Counted from the first letter of the stretch, positions 36,976-47,780 are shown. The stretch is DNA of 64,000 nucleotides from Sphingomonas sp. (GCF_026460985.1 NZ_JAPKNM010000094.1:1-64000); one strand, 5' to 3'. Translations and numbers: made by a program. Notes: a model not told the origin generated them from the sequence alone.

Positions 36976-37653
36976 ATGGAGCAACGTTCGATCCGTGTCG
37001 ATCATGTCGGCGCCGAGCGCGAGCCGGTGGTCGTGGTGGAGAATTTCGCGCCCGATCCCGAAGGCCTGATCGCCGCGGCGGAGAGTCTGCCTTTCGCGCC
37101 GATGGGCGAATATTATCCGGGCGTCCGCGCGCCGGTGACCCCGGCCTATTTCGAGGGACTGGCCCCCGTGTTGACGCCAGTGATGCGCGAAGTCTTCGGC
37201 GCGCGCGAGCGGATCGGCTTCACCCGCGCGCTCTATTCGCTCGCCACCACGCCGCCCGCCGACCTGACGCTCGCCCAGCGCATCCCGCATATCGACGGTG
37301 TCGCCGAGGGGATGGTCGCGATCATCCATTATCTGGCGTACGAGGACCAAGGCGGCACGGCCTTCTATCGCCACCGCTCGACCGGTTTCGAGACCGTCGA
37401 TGCCGCGCGGCATCGCGCCTATCTCGACGCGCTGCGGCGGGACTTCGCTGCACATGGCGAGCCCGAACCCGCTTACATCCAGGGCGATACCGCGCTCTTC
37501 GAGCAGATCGCCCGCTACGACGCGGTGTTCAACCGCGCGCTGATCTATCGCAGCAGCCTGCTCCACTGCGCCGTCCTGCCCAACGATCGCGTGCTGTCCG
37601 GCACGGTTCGCGGCGGGCGGCTGACCGTGGCGAGCTTCCTGCGCGTGCATTGA
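36976..37653 (+). CDS. DUF6445 family protein, 2OG-Fe(II) oxygenase-like
   Basis: IPHIDGVAEGMVAIIHYLAYEDQGGTAFYRHRSTGFE and LLHCAVLPNDRVLSGTVRGGRLTVASFL: H-x-D...H...R pattern. Confidence 0.75.
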   Translation: MEQRSIRVDHVGAEREPVVVVENFAPDPEGLIAAAESLPFAPMGEYYPGVRAPVTPAYFEGLAPVLTPVMREVFGARERIGFTRALYSLATTPPADLTLAQRIPHIDGVAEGMVAIIHYLAYEDQGGTAFYRHRSTGFETVDAARHRAYLDALRRDFAAHGEPEPAYIQGDTALFEQIARYDAVFNRALIYRSSLLHCAVLPNDRVLSGTVRGGRLTVASFLRVH

Positions 37654-37664
37654 AGGAGAGGATC

Positions 37665-39086
37665 ATGCGTTTTCTGGCCGGATTCTGCGCACTGGCGCTG
37701 GCTGCATGCGCGCCCGTGGAGCGCCCGAACGCGGCCGTCGACGCGTCGCCGCCGGTCGAGGTCTGGCTGACGCTGCCCGACCAGTCGGCGCTGCTCGCGC
37801 AACAGGCCCCCTTGGCATGGCAGCCGGGTACGGTCGCGGGCGCGATCACCGTCGATCCGGCGCAGCTTTTTCAGGAGATGGTCGGCTATGGCGCGGCGAT
37901 CACCGACGCCTCGGCCTGGCTCATCCAGCGCAGGATGACGCCCGAGCAGCGCGACGCCCTGCTCGCCGACCTGTTCGGCCCGCAGGGGATCGGCTTCTCC
38001 TTCACCCGCGTCACGATCGGCGCGTCGGACTTCTCGCGCACCCATTACAGCTATGACGACCGGCCGAAGGGCGAGCGCGATCCGGAGCTCGCCCATTTCT
38101 CGATCGCGCCGGCCCGGGCCGAGGTCCTGCCCACCGTCCGCGCGGCGCGCGCGATCAATCCGGCGCTCGCGGTGATGGTCTCGCCGTGGAGCGCGCCCGG
38201 CTGGATGAAGACCACCGATTCGCTGGTGAAGGGAACGCTCCGCGACGACGCCTATCGGCCCTTCGCCGCCTATCTGCGCCGCACCGTGCAGGACTTCGCC
38301 GCCGAGATCGGCCCGATCGACTATCTCAGCATCCAGAACGAGCCCGATTTCGAGCCGGAGAACTATCCCGGCATGCGGCTGAGCCCGGCCCAGCGCGCCC
38401 GGGCGATCGCGTTGCTCGGCCCCGAGCTCGAGCGCGCGGGGCTGAGGACCCGGATTCTCGACTGGGACCATAATTGGGACCTGCCCGAACAGCCGCTCGG
38501 CGTGCTCGCCGACGCTGCGGCGGCGCGCCACGTCGCCGGGGTGGCGTGGCATTGCTACAAGGGCGATGTCCCGGCGCAGAGCGTGGTGCGCGACAAGCAT
38601 CCCGATAAGGACGTGTTCTTCACCGAATGCTCGGGCGGCGAATGGTCGAAGGCCTGGCCCGACAGCTGGGCGTGGACGATGCGCAACCTCGTCATCGGCG
38701 CGCCGCGCCACTGGGCGCGCGGGGTGCTGATGTGGAACCTCGCGCTCGACGAGAAATACGGGCCGCATCTCGGCGGCTGCGATAATTGCCGCGGCGTGGT
38801 GACGATCGACAGCAATACGGGCGCCGTTACCCGCAACGTCGAATATTACGCATTCGGCCATGCCAGTCGCTTCGTCGCACGCGGCGCGCGGCGCATCGCC
38901 TCGGACACTCGGCCGGGCGGCATCGAGACGGTGGCCTTCCACAACCCCGACGGCACGCGCGTGCTGCTCGCCTTCAATGCCGGCGCGCAGGCGGAGACCG
39001 TGACGGTGCAGGCCGATGGCGGGCATTTCGCCTACACCCTCGCGCCCAATGCGGCGGCGACGTTCCGCTGGCGCGGGGCGCGGTGA
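37665..39086 (+). CDS. Glycoside hydrolase family 30 (glucosylceramidase/beta-1,6-glucanase type)
   Basis: Lipoprotein-like signal, GYGAAITDASAWL, DYLSIQNEPDF (acid/base), FFTECSGGEW (nucleophile). Confidence 0.93.
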   Translation: MRFLAGFCALALAACAPVERPNAAVDASPPVEVWLTLPDQSALLAQQAPLAWQPGTVAGAITVDPAQLFQEMVGYGAAITDASAWLIQRRMTPEQRDALLADLFGPQGIGFSFTRVTIGASDFSRTHYSYDDRPKGERDPELAHFSIAPARAEVLPTVRAARAINPALAVMVSPWSAPGWMKTTDSLVKGTLRDDAYRPFAAYLRRTVQDFAAEIGPIDYLSIQNEPDFEPENYPGMRLSPAQRARAIALLGPELERAGLRTRILDWDHNWDLPEQPLGVLADAAAARHVAGVAWHCYKGDVPAQSVVRDKHPDKDVFFTECSGGEWSKAWPDSWAWTMRNLVIGAPRHWARGVLMWNLALDEKYGPHLGGCDNCRGVVTIDSNTGAVTRNVEYYAFGHASRFVARGARRIASDTRPGGIETVAFHNPDGTRVLLAFNAGAQAETVTVQADGGHFAYTLAPNAAATFRWRGAR

Positions 39087-40339
39087 CATTTCGACAGCCC
39101 CGCGCCGCCGCGGCATTCGTGCCGGTCACGGCCCTGTTCTTTGCCTGGGGCTTCATCTGCGCCAACAACGATCCGCTGATCGCGGCGATGCGCGCGATCT
39201 TCGGCCTGTCCTACACCGCGGCCCTGTTCACCCAGATCGTGTCGTTCCTCGCCTTCGCGACCATGTCGTTGCCGGCGGCCCTGCTGCTCGCCCGGCTCGG
39301 AGCCTTCCGCGCGATCCTCTTGGCGATCGGCGCGATGATCCTCGGCTGCGCGATCATCCAGGCCACCGCCTGGATGCCGCATTTCGCCCTGGTGCTCGCC
39401 GGCCTGTTCGTGCTCGCGAGCGGGGTGGCGGCGCTGCAGGTCGCCGCCAATCCGCTGGCCGCGATGCTGGGCCCGCCCGAGCACAGCCATTTCCGGCTGA
39501 CGCTCGCCCACGCCTTCAATTCGCTGGGCATGGTCTGCGGGGTGCATTTCGGCGCGCGGCTGGTCCTCGGCAGCGATGGATTGCGCGCAGGCGCGGCGCA
39601 GGCGGCCGGCATCGCCGCGGTCAATCGCGCCTTCCTGATCATCGGCGGGCTGCTGCTGGGACTGGCGCTGCTCGTCCTGCTTGCCCGGCGCCAGATCGGC
39701 GCGGCGTCCGTGGCGGACGCGCGCGGCGCGGGCCTGCTCGCGGCGCTGCGGTCGCGCTGGGCGCTGCTCGGTGCGGGAGGGATCGCGCTCTATGTCGGCG
39801 CCGAAGTGTCGATCGGCAGCGTGCTGATCCTCTATCTGGCATCGCCCGGCACGCTGGATCTCGCGCTCGCCGATGCCGGCGCTTACGTCGCGAATTTCTA
39901 TTGGGGCGGCGCGCTGGTTGGCCGGTTCGCGGGGAGCTGGCTGCTCCGCCGCGTCTCTGCGCCGCTGCTGCTGGGCGGTGCCGCGGGCATGGCGGCGGTG
40001 CTCTGCGCCTCGGCGCTGGTCCTGCCCGGGCCCGTCGGCGCCTGGTGCCTGCTCGCGGTGGGATTGTTCAACTCAGTGATGTTCCCGGCGATCTTCTCGC
40101 TCACGCTCGAACGCTCCGACGCCTCGGCCTCCGCCACCTCGGGCCTGTTGTGCGTCGCGATCGGGGCGGGGGCGGTCGTGCCGTTGCTCGCGGGGCAGAT
40201 CGCCGATCATGCCGGGCTCCAATGGAGCTTCGCCGCTGCGTTGGTCGCCTATGCCTATATCCTCGCATTCGCCACGATGCGCCCCGCCGGACGGCGGGCG
40301 GCGAAGCCGGGCGAGGCGCTAGCCGTCGGCACCGATTGA
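39083..40339 (+). CDS. MFS sugar transporter (FucP/GluP-like)
   Basis: FVPVTALFFAWGFICANNDPLIAAMRAIFGLSYTAALFTQIVSF; 12 TM-like segments; overlaps GH30 stop by 4 bp. Confidence 0.9.
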   Translation: MTFRQPRAAAAFVPVTALFFAWGFICANNDPLIAAMRAIFGLSYTAALFTQIVSFLAFATMSLPAALLLARLGAFRAILLAIGAMILGCAIIQATAWMPHFALVLAGLFVLASGVAALQVAANPLAAMLGPPEHSHFRLTLAHAFNSLGMVCGVHFGARLVLGSDGLRAGAAQAAGIAAVNRAFLIIGGLLLGLALLVLLARRQIGAASVADARGAGLLAALRSRWALLGAGGIALYVGAEVSIGSVLILYLASPGTLDLALADAGAYVANFYWGGALVGRFAGSWLLRRVSAPLLLGGAAGMAAVLCASALVLPGPVGAWCLLAVGLFNSVMFPAIFSLTLERSDASASATSGLLCVAIGAGAVVPLLAGQIADHAGLQWSFAAALVAYAYILAFATMRPAGRRAAKPGEALAVGTD

Positions 40340-40798
40340 GCGGACCGGCACCGCGAGGCTCCGCTTGACCACCCCCAGCGCGACATTGGTGGTGAAGCGC
40401 CGGACATTGGGGTTCTCGGCGACGAGCCGGTTCATGAACGCGTCATAGGCCTCGGCGTCCGGCGCGGTCAGCACCAGCACGAAATCGGCCGCGCCGGTGA
40501 CGTAATAGGCCTGCTGGACCTCGTCCTGCGCCGCCAGCCAGGCGCGCAGCGACGCCAGCAGCTCGGGGCGCTCGCGCTCGATCTCCAGCGAAACGACGAA
40601 GAAGGTCGGGCGCCCCACCTTCTTCGGATCGACCACCGCAACCTCGGTGAGGATATAGCCTTCGTCCTTTAGCCGCTTGACGCGGCGCTGGATGGCGGAG
40701 GGCGACAGCGGGACCTTCTCGGCCAGCCGCTCCGCGGTGGGCGCGGAATCCTGCTGGAGGAGGTTGAGCAGCTGGCGGTCGAATCCATCGAGATCCAT
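40319..40798 (-). CDS. Lrp/AsnC family transcriptional regulator
   Basis: LDGFDRQLLNLLQQDSAPTAERLAEKVPLSPSAIQRRVKRLKDEGYI. Confidence 0.95.
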   Translation of the reverse strand: MDLDGFDRQLLNLLQQDSAPTAERLAEKVPLSPSAIQRRVKRLKDEGYILTEVAVVDPKKVGRPTFFVVSLEIERERPELLASLRAWLAAQDEVQQAYYVTGAADFVLVLTAPDAEAYDAFMNRLVAENPNVRRFTTNVALGVVKRSLAVPVRSIGADG

Positions 40799-40900
40799 TG
40801 CGCCGATTTACGGCGATACTGGCGACAATACATCCGAGAATCTGCGCGAACGGCTGAAGGGTCGCCGATAATCGGCCCTCCGCGGCGCTAGATTGCTCCC

Positions 40901-41839
40901 ATGCTGACTCTCACCGCAAAGGGCGTGCTTGCCGCCCGCTCGAAAATCGACCCGGTCTTCCTCGCGAGCCCGATCGAGCACCCCGCCGCCTTGTCGCGCG
41001 AGCTCGACTTGGACCTCCTGCTAAAGGACGAGACCGCCAACCCGATCGGCTCGTTCAAGGGGCGCGGCGCCGGCGTGCTGGTCCGATCCTATCCGCCGGG
41101 AACCCGCTTCGTCTGCGGTTCGGCGGGCAATTTCGGGCAGGCGATGGCCTGGGCCGCACGCGTGCATGGCTGCAGCCTGACCGTGTTCGCTGCCGAGACG
41201 GCGGTTCCCTGCAAGGTCGATGCGATGCGCGCGCTGGGCGCCACGGTCCAATTGTCCGGCCATGACTTCGACGATGCGAAGGACGCCGCGCGCCGGCACG
41301 CCGAGGAAACGGGCGCGGTCTATATCGAGGACGGCGCGCGCGCCGAGATCGCGGAAGGAACGGGAACGCTCGCGGTCGAGCTGACCGAAGCCGAGGCCCG
41401 GATCGATGTGGTGTTCGTGCCGCTCGGCAACGGTGCGCTGGCTGCCGGAATCGGGTGCTGGATGAAGGCGACGCACCCTGGCGCGCGCATCGTCGCCGTG
41501 GCCGCTACGGGCGCGCCCAACATGGGGCGGGCCGTGCTGGGCGAGGGCTTCGATCCGCTGGCCTCGCCCCGGACGATCGCGGACGGCATCGCGGTGCGCG
41601 TCCCGATCGACTCCGCCGTCGAGGCGGTCCGGCGGGTCGTGGACGAGGTCGTCCTGGTCGACGAAGCCGACATCGTCCGTGCTGTCCGAATGCTCGAGGC
41701 GGCGTTGGGCCATCGGGTCGAGCCGGCCGGCGCGGTGGGGTTCGCCGGCCTGCTGGGCCAGGCCGCGCGCTGGCGGGGCGCACGGGTCGCGATCCCGGTC
41801 TGCGGGCGCAACCGCCTCGACCATCTCACTCAGGAATAG
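40901..41839 (+). CDS. PLP-dependent threonine/serine dehydratase-like enzyme
   Basis: LLLKDETANPIGSFKGRGA PLP-lysine motif, CGSAGNFGQAMAWAA, PLGNGALAAGIGCWMK. Confidence 0.9.
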   Translation: MLTLTAKGVLAARSKIDPVFLASPIEHPAALSRELDLDLLLKDETANPIGSFKGRGAGVLVRSYPPGTRFVCGSAGNFGQAMAWAARVHGCSLTVFAAETAVPCKVDAMRALGATVQLSGHDFDDAKDAARRHAEETGAVYIEDGARAEIAEGTGTLAVELTEAEARIDVVFVPLGNGALAAGIGCWMKATHPGARIVAVAATGAPNMGRAVLGEGFDPLASPRTIADGIAVRVPIDSAVEAVRRVVDEVVLVDEADIVRAVRMLEAALGHRVEPAGAVGFAGLLGQAARWRGARVAIPVCGRNRLDHLTQE

Positions 41840-41853
41840 ACAGGAGAATCGAC

Positions 41854-42213
41854 ATGCTGGATCATCTCGAACTGCGAACCCGGCGCATGGACGAATGCGT
41901 CGCCTTCTATGCCGCGGTGCTCGAGCCTCTCGGCTACGCACTGGTGGTGAATGGGCCCAGCAAGGGCTTCGGCCACGAAGGCCGGCTGGATTTCTGGCTC
42001 GCCGAGGGCGAACCGTCGCGCGACGTGCATTTCGCCTTCACGGCGCCGGATCGTCCCACCGTCGACACGGCCTATGCCCGGATCGCGGCGGCGGGAGGCG
42101 CGCCGAACCGCGCTCCGGCGCTCGCGCCGCACCTCCATCCCAATTATTATGCCGGCTACGCGCTCGACCCCGACGGCCGCCTGGTCGAGTTCGTGTCTCA
42201 CGGCGAAAAGTGA
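41854..42213 (+). CDS. VOC family (glyoxalase-like) protein
   Basis: [31 protein letters not shown]...[20 protein letters not shown]. Confidence 0.92.
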   Translation: MLDHLELRTRRMDECVAFYAAVLEPLGYALVVNGPSKGFGHEGRLDFWLAEGEPSRDVHFAFTAPDRPTVDTAYARIAAAGGAPNRAPALAPHLHPNYYAGYALDPDGRLVEFVSHGEK

Positions 42214-42737
42214 CGCCATTCCCCCGGAGCGATCCCGTCCAGCGTCCAGTCGCCGATGCGCCATCGCACCAGCCGCAGCGTCGGGTGGCCGATGGCGGCG
42301 GTCATCCTGCGCACCTGCCGGTTCCGTCCTTCGCGGATCGTCAGCTTGAGCCAGCAATCGGGTACGGTCTTGCGGAAGCGCACCGGCGGATCGCGCGGCC
42401 AGAGCGCGGGATCGTCGATCCGCTCGACCTGGGCGGGCAGGGTGGGCCCGTCCTTCAGCCGGACGCCGCGTCGTAGCGATTCCAGACTCGCCTCCGCCAC
42501 TTCACCTTCGACCTGCACGAGATAGGTCTTGGGCATCTTGAACCGGGGATCGGCGATCCGCGCCTGCAGCCTGCCGTCGTCGGTGAGCAGGAGCAGGCCC
42601 TCGCTGTCGAGATCGAGCCGCCCCGCCGGATAGACGCCCGGCACTTGGATGAATTCCGCCAGCGTCGGGCGTGCCGAGCTTTCGTCGGTGAACTGGCAGA
42701 GCACGCCGTACGGCTTGTTGAACAGGATCAGCGTCAT
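42198..42737 (-). CDS. 23S rRNA pseudouridine synthase, RluE-like
   Basis: [64 protein letters not shown]. Confidence 0.92.
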   Translation of the reverse strand: MTLILFNKPYGVLCQFTDESSARPTLAEFIQVPGVYPAGRLDLDSEGLLLLTDDGRLQARIADPRFKMPKTYLVQVEGEVAEASLESLRRGVRLKDGPTLPAQVERIDDPALWPRDPPVRFRKTVPDCWLKLTIREGRNRQVRRMTAAIGHPTLRLVRWRIGDWTLDGIAPGEWRHFSP

Positions 42738-42753
42738 CGGACGTGGCGCCGTT

Positions 42754-44370
42754 TCAACGGCCGAGGCTCTGCGCCACCGCCTCGGCGACCTTGATCCCGT
42801 CCACCGACGCCGAGAGGATGCCGCCGGCATAGCCCGCGCCTTCGCCGGCAGGGAACAGGCCGGCGGTGTTGAGGCTCTGGAAGTCATCGCCGCGGGTGAA
42901 GCGCACCGGCGAGGAGGTGCGCGTCTCGACGCCGGTCATCACGACATCGGGATGGTCGTAGCCCGGGATCTGCCGGCCGAAGACGGGCAGCGCTTCGCGC
43001 ATCGCCTCGACCACGAAGCCGGGCAGGCATTGTGCCAGGTCGGTCGGGTGCACGCCCGGGCGATAGGAGGGGATCACCGTGCCCAGCGATTCCGACGGCC
43101 GGCCAGCGAGGAAGTCGCCGAGCCGTTGCGCGGGTGCCTTGTAGTTGGAGCCGCCGGCGACAAAGGCGAGCGATTCCCAGTGCCGCTGGAACGCGATGCC
43201 GGCGAGCGGATCGCCGGGATAGTCGCGCGCCGGATCGATCGCGACGACGAAGCCCGAATTGGCGTTGCGCTCGTTGCGCGAATATTGGCTCATGCCGTTG
43301 GTGGCGACGCGGCCCTCTTCCGACGTCGCCGCGACCACGGTGCCGCCGGGACACATGCAGAAGCTGTAGACCGTGCGGCCGTTCTTGCAATGATGCGAGA
43401 TGTGATATTCGGCGGCGCCCAGGATCGGGTTGCCGGCATCGGCGCCGAAGCGCGCTCTGTCGATCCAGGATTGCGGATGCTCGATCCGCACGCCGATCGC
43501 GAAGGGCTTGGCCTCGACATATACGCCCGCCGCCTGGAGCATCGCGAAGGTGTCGCGCGCGCTGTGGCCGATCGCCAGCACGACATGGTCGGCTTCGAGG
43601 GTGTCGCCGGTGTGGAGGTGGAGCCCGCGGATCCGGCGCTTGCCCTCGGCGTCGGTCGCGATGTCGAGCCCATCGACGCGCGTGGAGAAGCGATATTCGC
43701 CGCCCAGCCCCTCGATCGTCTCGCGGATGCTCTCGACCATCGTCACCAGGCGGAAGGTGCCGATATGCGGATGCGCTTCGGTGAGGATCTCGGGCGGGGC
43801 GCCGGCCTTGACGAACTCGGTCAGCACCTTGCGGTCGAGATGGCGCGGATCCTTGATCCGGCTGTAGAGCTTGCCGTCCGAGAAGGTGCCCGCGCCCCCC
43901 TCGCCGAACTGGACGTTGCTCTCGGGGTTGAGCACGCTGCGCCGCCACAGGCCCCAGGTGTCCTTGGTACGCTCGCGCACAACCTTGCCGCGATCGAGGA
44001 TGATCGGGCGGAGCCCCATCTGGGCGAGGATCAGTCCGGCGAACAGCCCGCACGGGCCCGCGCCGACCACCACCGGGCGGAGCGCGCCGGCGGGCAGGGT
44101 CTGCGGCACGATCTTGTAGTGCGTGTTGGGCGTGCGCTGGACATTGCGGTCCTTGCGGAAGCGGGCGAGCACCGCGTCCTCGTTCTTCACGTTCACGTCC
44201 ACCGAATAGACCAATTGGATGTCGGCCTTGTCGCGCGCGTCGTTGGCGCGGCGGGCGACGACGTGGCGGATCAGCTCGCGCGGCGTGATGCGCAGCCGCC
44301 TGCAGATCGCGGCGGGCAGCGCCTCCTCCGCGTGATGGAGCGGCAGCGTCAGTTCGGTGATGCGCAACAT
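42754..44370 (-). CDS. NAD(P)/FAD-dependent oxidoreductase
   Basis: [51 protein letters not shown]. Confidence 0.9.
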   Translation of the reverse strand: MLRITELTLPLHHAEEALPAAICRRLRITPRELIRHVVARRANDARDKADIQLVYSVDVNVKNEDAVLARFRKDRNVQRTPNTHYKIVPQTLPAGALRPVVVGAGPCGLFAGLILAQMGLRPIILDRGKVVRERTKDTWGLWRRSVLNPESNVQFGEGGAGTFSDGKLYSRIKDPRHLDRKVLTEFVKAGAPPEILTEAHPHIGTFRLVTMVESIRETIEGLGGEYRFSTRVDGLDIATDAEGKRRIRGLHLHTGDTLEADHVVLAIGHSARDTFAMLQAAGVYVEAKPFAIGVRIEHPQSWIDRARFGADAGNPILGAAEYHISHHCKNGRTVYSFCMCPGGTVVAATSEEGRVATNGMSQYSRNERNANSGFVVAIDPARDYPGDPLAGIAFQRHWESLAFVAGGSNYKAPAQRLGDFLAGRPSESLGTVIPSYRPGVHPTDLAQCLPGFVVEAMREALPVFGRQIPGYDHPDVVMTGVETRTSSPVRFTRGDDFQSLNTAGLFPAGEGAGYAGGILSASVDGIKVAEAVAQSLGR

Positions 44371-44489
44371 GGGCGCGGCTGTAGCGGCTGACGGAGCCTC
44401 ACGCCAACTTCCTCCTCGCCGTCGACGAGCTGTTTCGGCGTGGCGTCGGCGAGAATTGACGTCGGGCGGCTTAACTCATACAAAAGCAA

Positions 44490-44503
44490 TGTGACCGCTA
44501 ACA
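44490..44503. promoter_or_regulatory. Degenerate LacI-type operator-like site upstream of TBDR
   Basis: TGTGACCGCTAACA; half-sites agree at 5 of 7 positions. Confidence 0.25.
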
Positions 44504-44553
44504 TCGGCGGCTCCTGCGCCAGAGCGCGCGGGTGCGACGGGAGAGGAAAATCA

Positions 44554-47500
44554 ATGCTTGGGACCAAGTGCATCCTTGTGCGGCGTGGGGCTCTGCTCAC
44601 GGCGTCGCTTTTGGCAACCACTGCCTGGCCGGCGCTGGCGCAGACCTCGGGATCCTCCGCGAGCGCGCCTGCCGCCTCCGCGGAAGCGAGCCCGGCGCCG
44701 CAGGATCAGGCCGCCGCTCCGGAGCAGGCCGAGCCGGCCGCGGGTGAAGAGATCATCGTCAGCGGCTATCGCGCCTCGCTCGAGAGCCAGACCAACGCCA
44801 AGCGCAATTCGATCGGCTTCACCGACACGATCTTCGCCGAGGACATTGGCAAGTTCCCGGACACCAACATCGCCGAGTCGGTGAACCGCATCCCCGGCGT
44901 CACCATTCAGCGCGAAGTGACCGGCGAGGGCACGAACGTCGCGATCCGCGGCCTCGGCACCAACTTCACCCGCGTGCTGCTCAACGGCGCGCCGGTCGCG
45001 GTCGCCTCGGTGCGCTTCGACGCCCAGAGCACCAACCGCGAAGTCGACCTCGACCTGTTGCCCACCGAATTGTTCACCCAGCTGACCGTCAGCAAGTCGC
45101 CGGTCGCGAGCCAGGTGGAGGGCGGCGCCGCCGGCACGGTCAACCTCCGCTCCGCGCGGCCGTTCGACAATCCCGAGACCTATGTCAGCTACGGGTTGCA
45201 GGGCTCGAAAGTGAGCTCGGCGGACAAATGGGGCTATCGCGGCCACGTCCTCGCCAGCACCACCTTCGGCAATTTCGGCATCCTCGCCGGTGCCTCGCTC
45301 TCCCGCAACGAGTTCCACATCGACGGCTTCGAGACGATCGGCTGGACCAACCCCAATCTCAGCGCGGCCCAGCGCCCGACCGGCGCCAATGCGACCGGCG
45401 GCGGCAACTTCACCATTCCCGCCACCGTTCCTGCCAATGCCGGCAACGGGCTCACCACCGGCGCGGTGATCGACCAGGCCTTTCTGCTCGCGCGCAATCC
45501 GGGCGCGACGATCGAGCAGATCGACAACGGCCTGCTTCCGCGTCTCGGCCGCCCGCGGACCGAGGTCGGCTATCGCGATCGTAAGAGCTTCCTCGCCTCG
45601 GCCGAATGGCGCCCGAGCGATGCGCTCCATTTCTATGTCGACGGCATGTACGGCCGGCGCGAGACCGAGTTCACGCGCACCTCGATGAACTGGGTGGTGC
45701 GCAACGGCGCGGCCATTCCGCTCAACACCACCTATGACCGCAGCGACTGCACGGCGGGCTGCGTGGTGACCGGCGGCACCTATGCCAATGCCCAGTTCTT
45801 CCTCGAATATCGTCCCTATCACGACACGCAGGAATATTGGGGCGTCAATCCCGGTATGGAGTTCGTCGTCAACGACTATATCAAGGGCGACCTCCAGGCC
45901 AATTACACCAAGAGCACCTTCCACCGCGAGAGCCCGACCGTGCTGGTGATCACCCCGCCCAGCAGCGGCCTTACCGCCACCTATGTCAACGACGGCGGCA
46001 TCCCGCAGATCACCTCGAATGTCGATCTCAACAACCCGGCGAACTTCGGCTGGGCCGGCGGTGGCCGCGTCAATCTGAACGGCGAGGATCGCGAGACCGA
46101 GACCAAGGGTATCCGCGGCAGCCTGCTCTTCGGCGATGCGGCGCGCTTCAGCGTCCGCGTCGGCGGCGCCTATGACGATACGATGCGGCGGATCACGCCG
46201 TTCGACAACACCAACCCGTGGCAGAACGCGATCTGCGGCAACGGTCCCAGCGTCACCCTGCCGGCGCCGAACACGGGCACCACGCCCTGCACGGGCCTGA
46301 GCCAGCCCGGCTCGACTCCGCCCACCGGCTTCCCGACCTTCCCGGGCTACGGGACCAACTTCACCGCCGGTGGCGCGCCGATCACCTATGCCGGGTCGCT
46401 GGTCCCGACCGCGGCGGTGCCGGGCTATCTGCTGCCCGGCAGCAACGGCTTCATCACGGTGGACTGGGACAAGTTCCGCCAGGCGACCGGCTATGACGCG
46501 CTGCTCGCGCAGGCGACCGAAGTCGGCTCGGGGAGCAGCGGCGCCAATGGCGGCCTGGTCCAGGAGAAGGTGACGGGCACCTTCGCCGAAGCCAACGGCG
46601 TCATCGACGTGGGCGACAACACGCTGCGCCTCAACGGCGGCCTGCGCTATGTCCGCACCGAGCAGATCATCGGGGGCCGCGTGAGCGTCCCCGATCCGCG
46701 CAACGCGACGATCGCGGACGGCGGCCGCTATCCGAACACCATCACCTTCCCGAAGACGCGGACGGTCTATTCGAACTTCCTGCCCTCGGCGAGCCTCGCC
46801 TTCGACTTCGCGGGCAAAGCGGTGGTGCGCGGGTCGGTTTCGAAGACGATGACCCGGCCCGATCCCAACGCGCTGCTGCCGGGGGCGAGCTTCGTCCAGC
46901 CCTCCGCCGATATCGGCACGGTCGGCAACCCCGAGCTCGATCCGTACATCTCGACCAATATCGACCTCGGTTTCGAATATTATACCGGCGGCGAGGGCGT
47001 GATCGCGTTCGCGGCGTTCCGCAAGTCGATCACCGGCTTCACGGTGAACGGCACGCGGCGCGTGCCCTTCTCGTTCCTCGCGCCTTACGGCATCACCTTC
47101 GACTCGCTGACCCAGGCGCAACAGGGGGCGCTGCAGGCGCGGGCGCTGCCGGGCCAGTCGGTGCAGGATGTCGAGATCCTCATCCAGCAGCAGGTCAATT
47201 CGGACGGCAAGCTCAAGGTCAACGGCCTCGAGTTCCAGATCACCCAGCCGCTCGACTTCCTGACCAGCTGGGCAGGCGTGACGGGCTTCGGCTTCCAGGG
47301 CAATCTGACGCTGATCGACCAAAAGGGCGAAGGCACCGGCGCGCCGGCCGTCGCGCTGGGCGTGGCGCCGACCACCTATACGTTGACCGGCTATTACGAG
47401 AATCACGGGGTTTCTGCCCGGCTGACCTATACCTTCAACGAAGGCGCCCAAGGCACGCTCCCGGGCCAGAACGGCCTGTCCGGCGGCGGCGGCGCGATCT

Positions 47501-47706
47501 TCGGGCGCGACTATTCGCAGCTCGATTTCTCGGGAAGCCTCGATCTCGGCAAGGTCTTCGACAACAAGTACCTGCCGACCCTTGTGCTCAACGTGATCAA
47601 CATCACCAAGGAAGCGCAGGGCAGCTACTTCCAGTTCGAGAACGCGACGTTCAACCAGTACAACCCCGGGCGGCAGGTCCTGGTGGGTATTCGCGGACGC
47701 TTCTGA
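44554..47706 (+). CDS. TonB-dependent receptor
   Basis: Plug FAEDIGKFPDTNIAESVNRIPGVTIQREVTGEGTNVAIRGLGTNFTRVLLNGAPVA; C-terminal RQVLVGIRGRF. Confidence 0.95.
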   Translation: MLGTKCILVRRGALLTASLLATTAWPALAQTSGSSASAPAASAEASPAPQDQAAAPEQAEPAAGEEIIVSGYRASLESQTNAKRNSIGFTDTIFAEDIGKFPDTNIAESVNRIPGVTIQREVTGEGTNVAIRGLGTNFTRVLLNGAPVAVASVRFDAQSTNREVDLDLLPTELFTQLTVSKSPVASQVEGGAAGTVNLRSARPFDNPETYVSYGLQGSKVSSADKWGYRGHVLASTTFGNFGILAGASLSRNEFHIDGFETIGWTNPNLSAAQRPTGANATGGGNFTIPATVPANAGNGLTTGAVIDQAFLLARNPGATIEQIDNGLLPRLGRPRTEVGYRDRKSFLASAEWRPSDALHFYVDGMYGRRETEFTRTSMNWVVRNGAAIPLNTTYDRSDCTAGCVVTGGTYANAQFFLEYRPYHDTQEYWGVNPGMEFVVNDYIKGDLQANYTKSTFHRESPTVLVITPPSSGLTATYVNDGGIPQITSNVDLNNPANFGWAGGGRVNLNGEDRETETKGIRGSLLFGDAARFSVRVGGAYDDTMRRITPFDNTNPWQNAICGNGPSVTLPAPNTGTTPCTGLSQPGSTPPTGFPTFPGYGTNFTAGGAPITYAGSLVPTAAVPGYLLPGSNGFITVDWDKFRQATGYDALLAQATEVGSGSSGANGGLVQEKVTGTFAEANGVIDVGDNTLRLNGGLRYVRTEQIIGGRVSVPDPRNATIADGGRYPNTITFPKTRTVYSNFLPSASLAFDFAGKAVVRGSVSKTMTRPDPNALLPGASFVQPSADIGTVGNPELDPYISTNIDLGFEYYTGGEGVIAFAAFRKSITGFTVNGTRRVPFSFLAPYGITFDSLTQAQQGALQARALPGQSVQDVEILIQQQVNSDGKLKVNGLEFQITQPLDFLTSWAGVTGFGFQGNLTLIDQKGEGTGAPAVALGVAPTTYTLTGYYENHGVSARLTYTFNEGAQGTLPGQNGLSGGGGAIFGRDYSQLDFSGSLDLGKVFDNKYLPTLVLNVINITKEAQGSYFQFENATFNQYNPGRQVLVGIRGRF

Positions 47707-47745
47707 CTTCCCCTGCCCAGGCCTCGGCCTGGGATCCCCAACCTC

Positions 47746-47780
47746 GGGCGGCCGGTGCAGACCGGCCGCCCGCTTGCTTT
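47746..47780 (+). terminator. Terminator-like hairpin after TBDR
   Basis: GGGCGGCCGGT-GCAG-ACCGGCCGCCC followed by a T-rich stretch. Confidence 0.65.

Noticed and set aside
42649-44391. 580-aa plus-strand ORF
   Set aside because: Antisense to the RluE-like and FAD oxidoreductase genes.
44551-47451. 966-aa minus-strand ORF
   Set aside because: Antisense to the TBDR.
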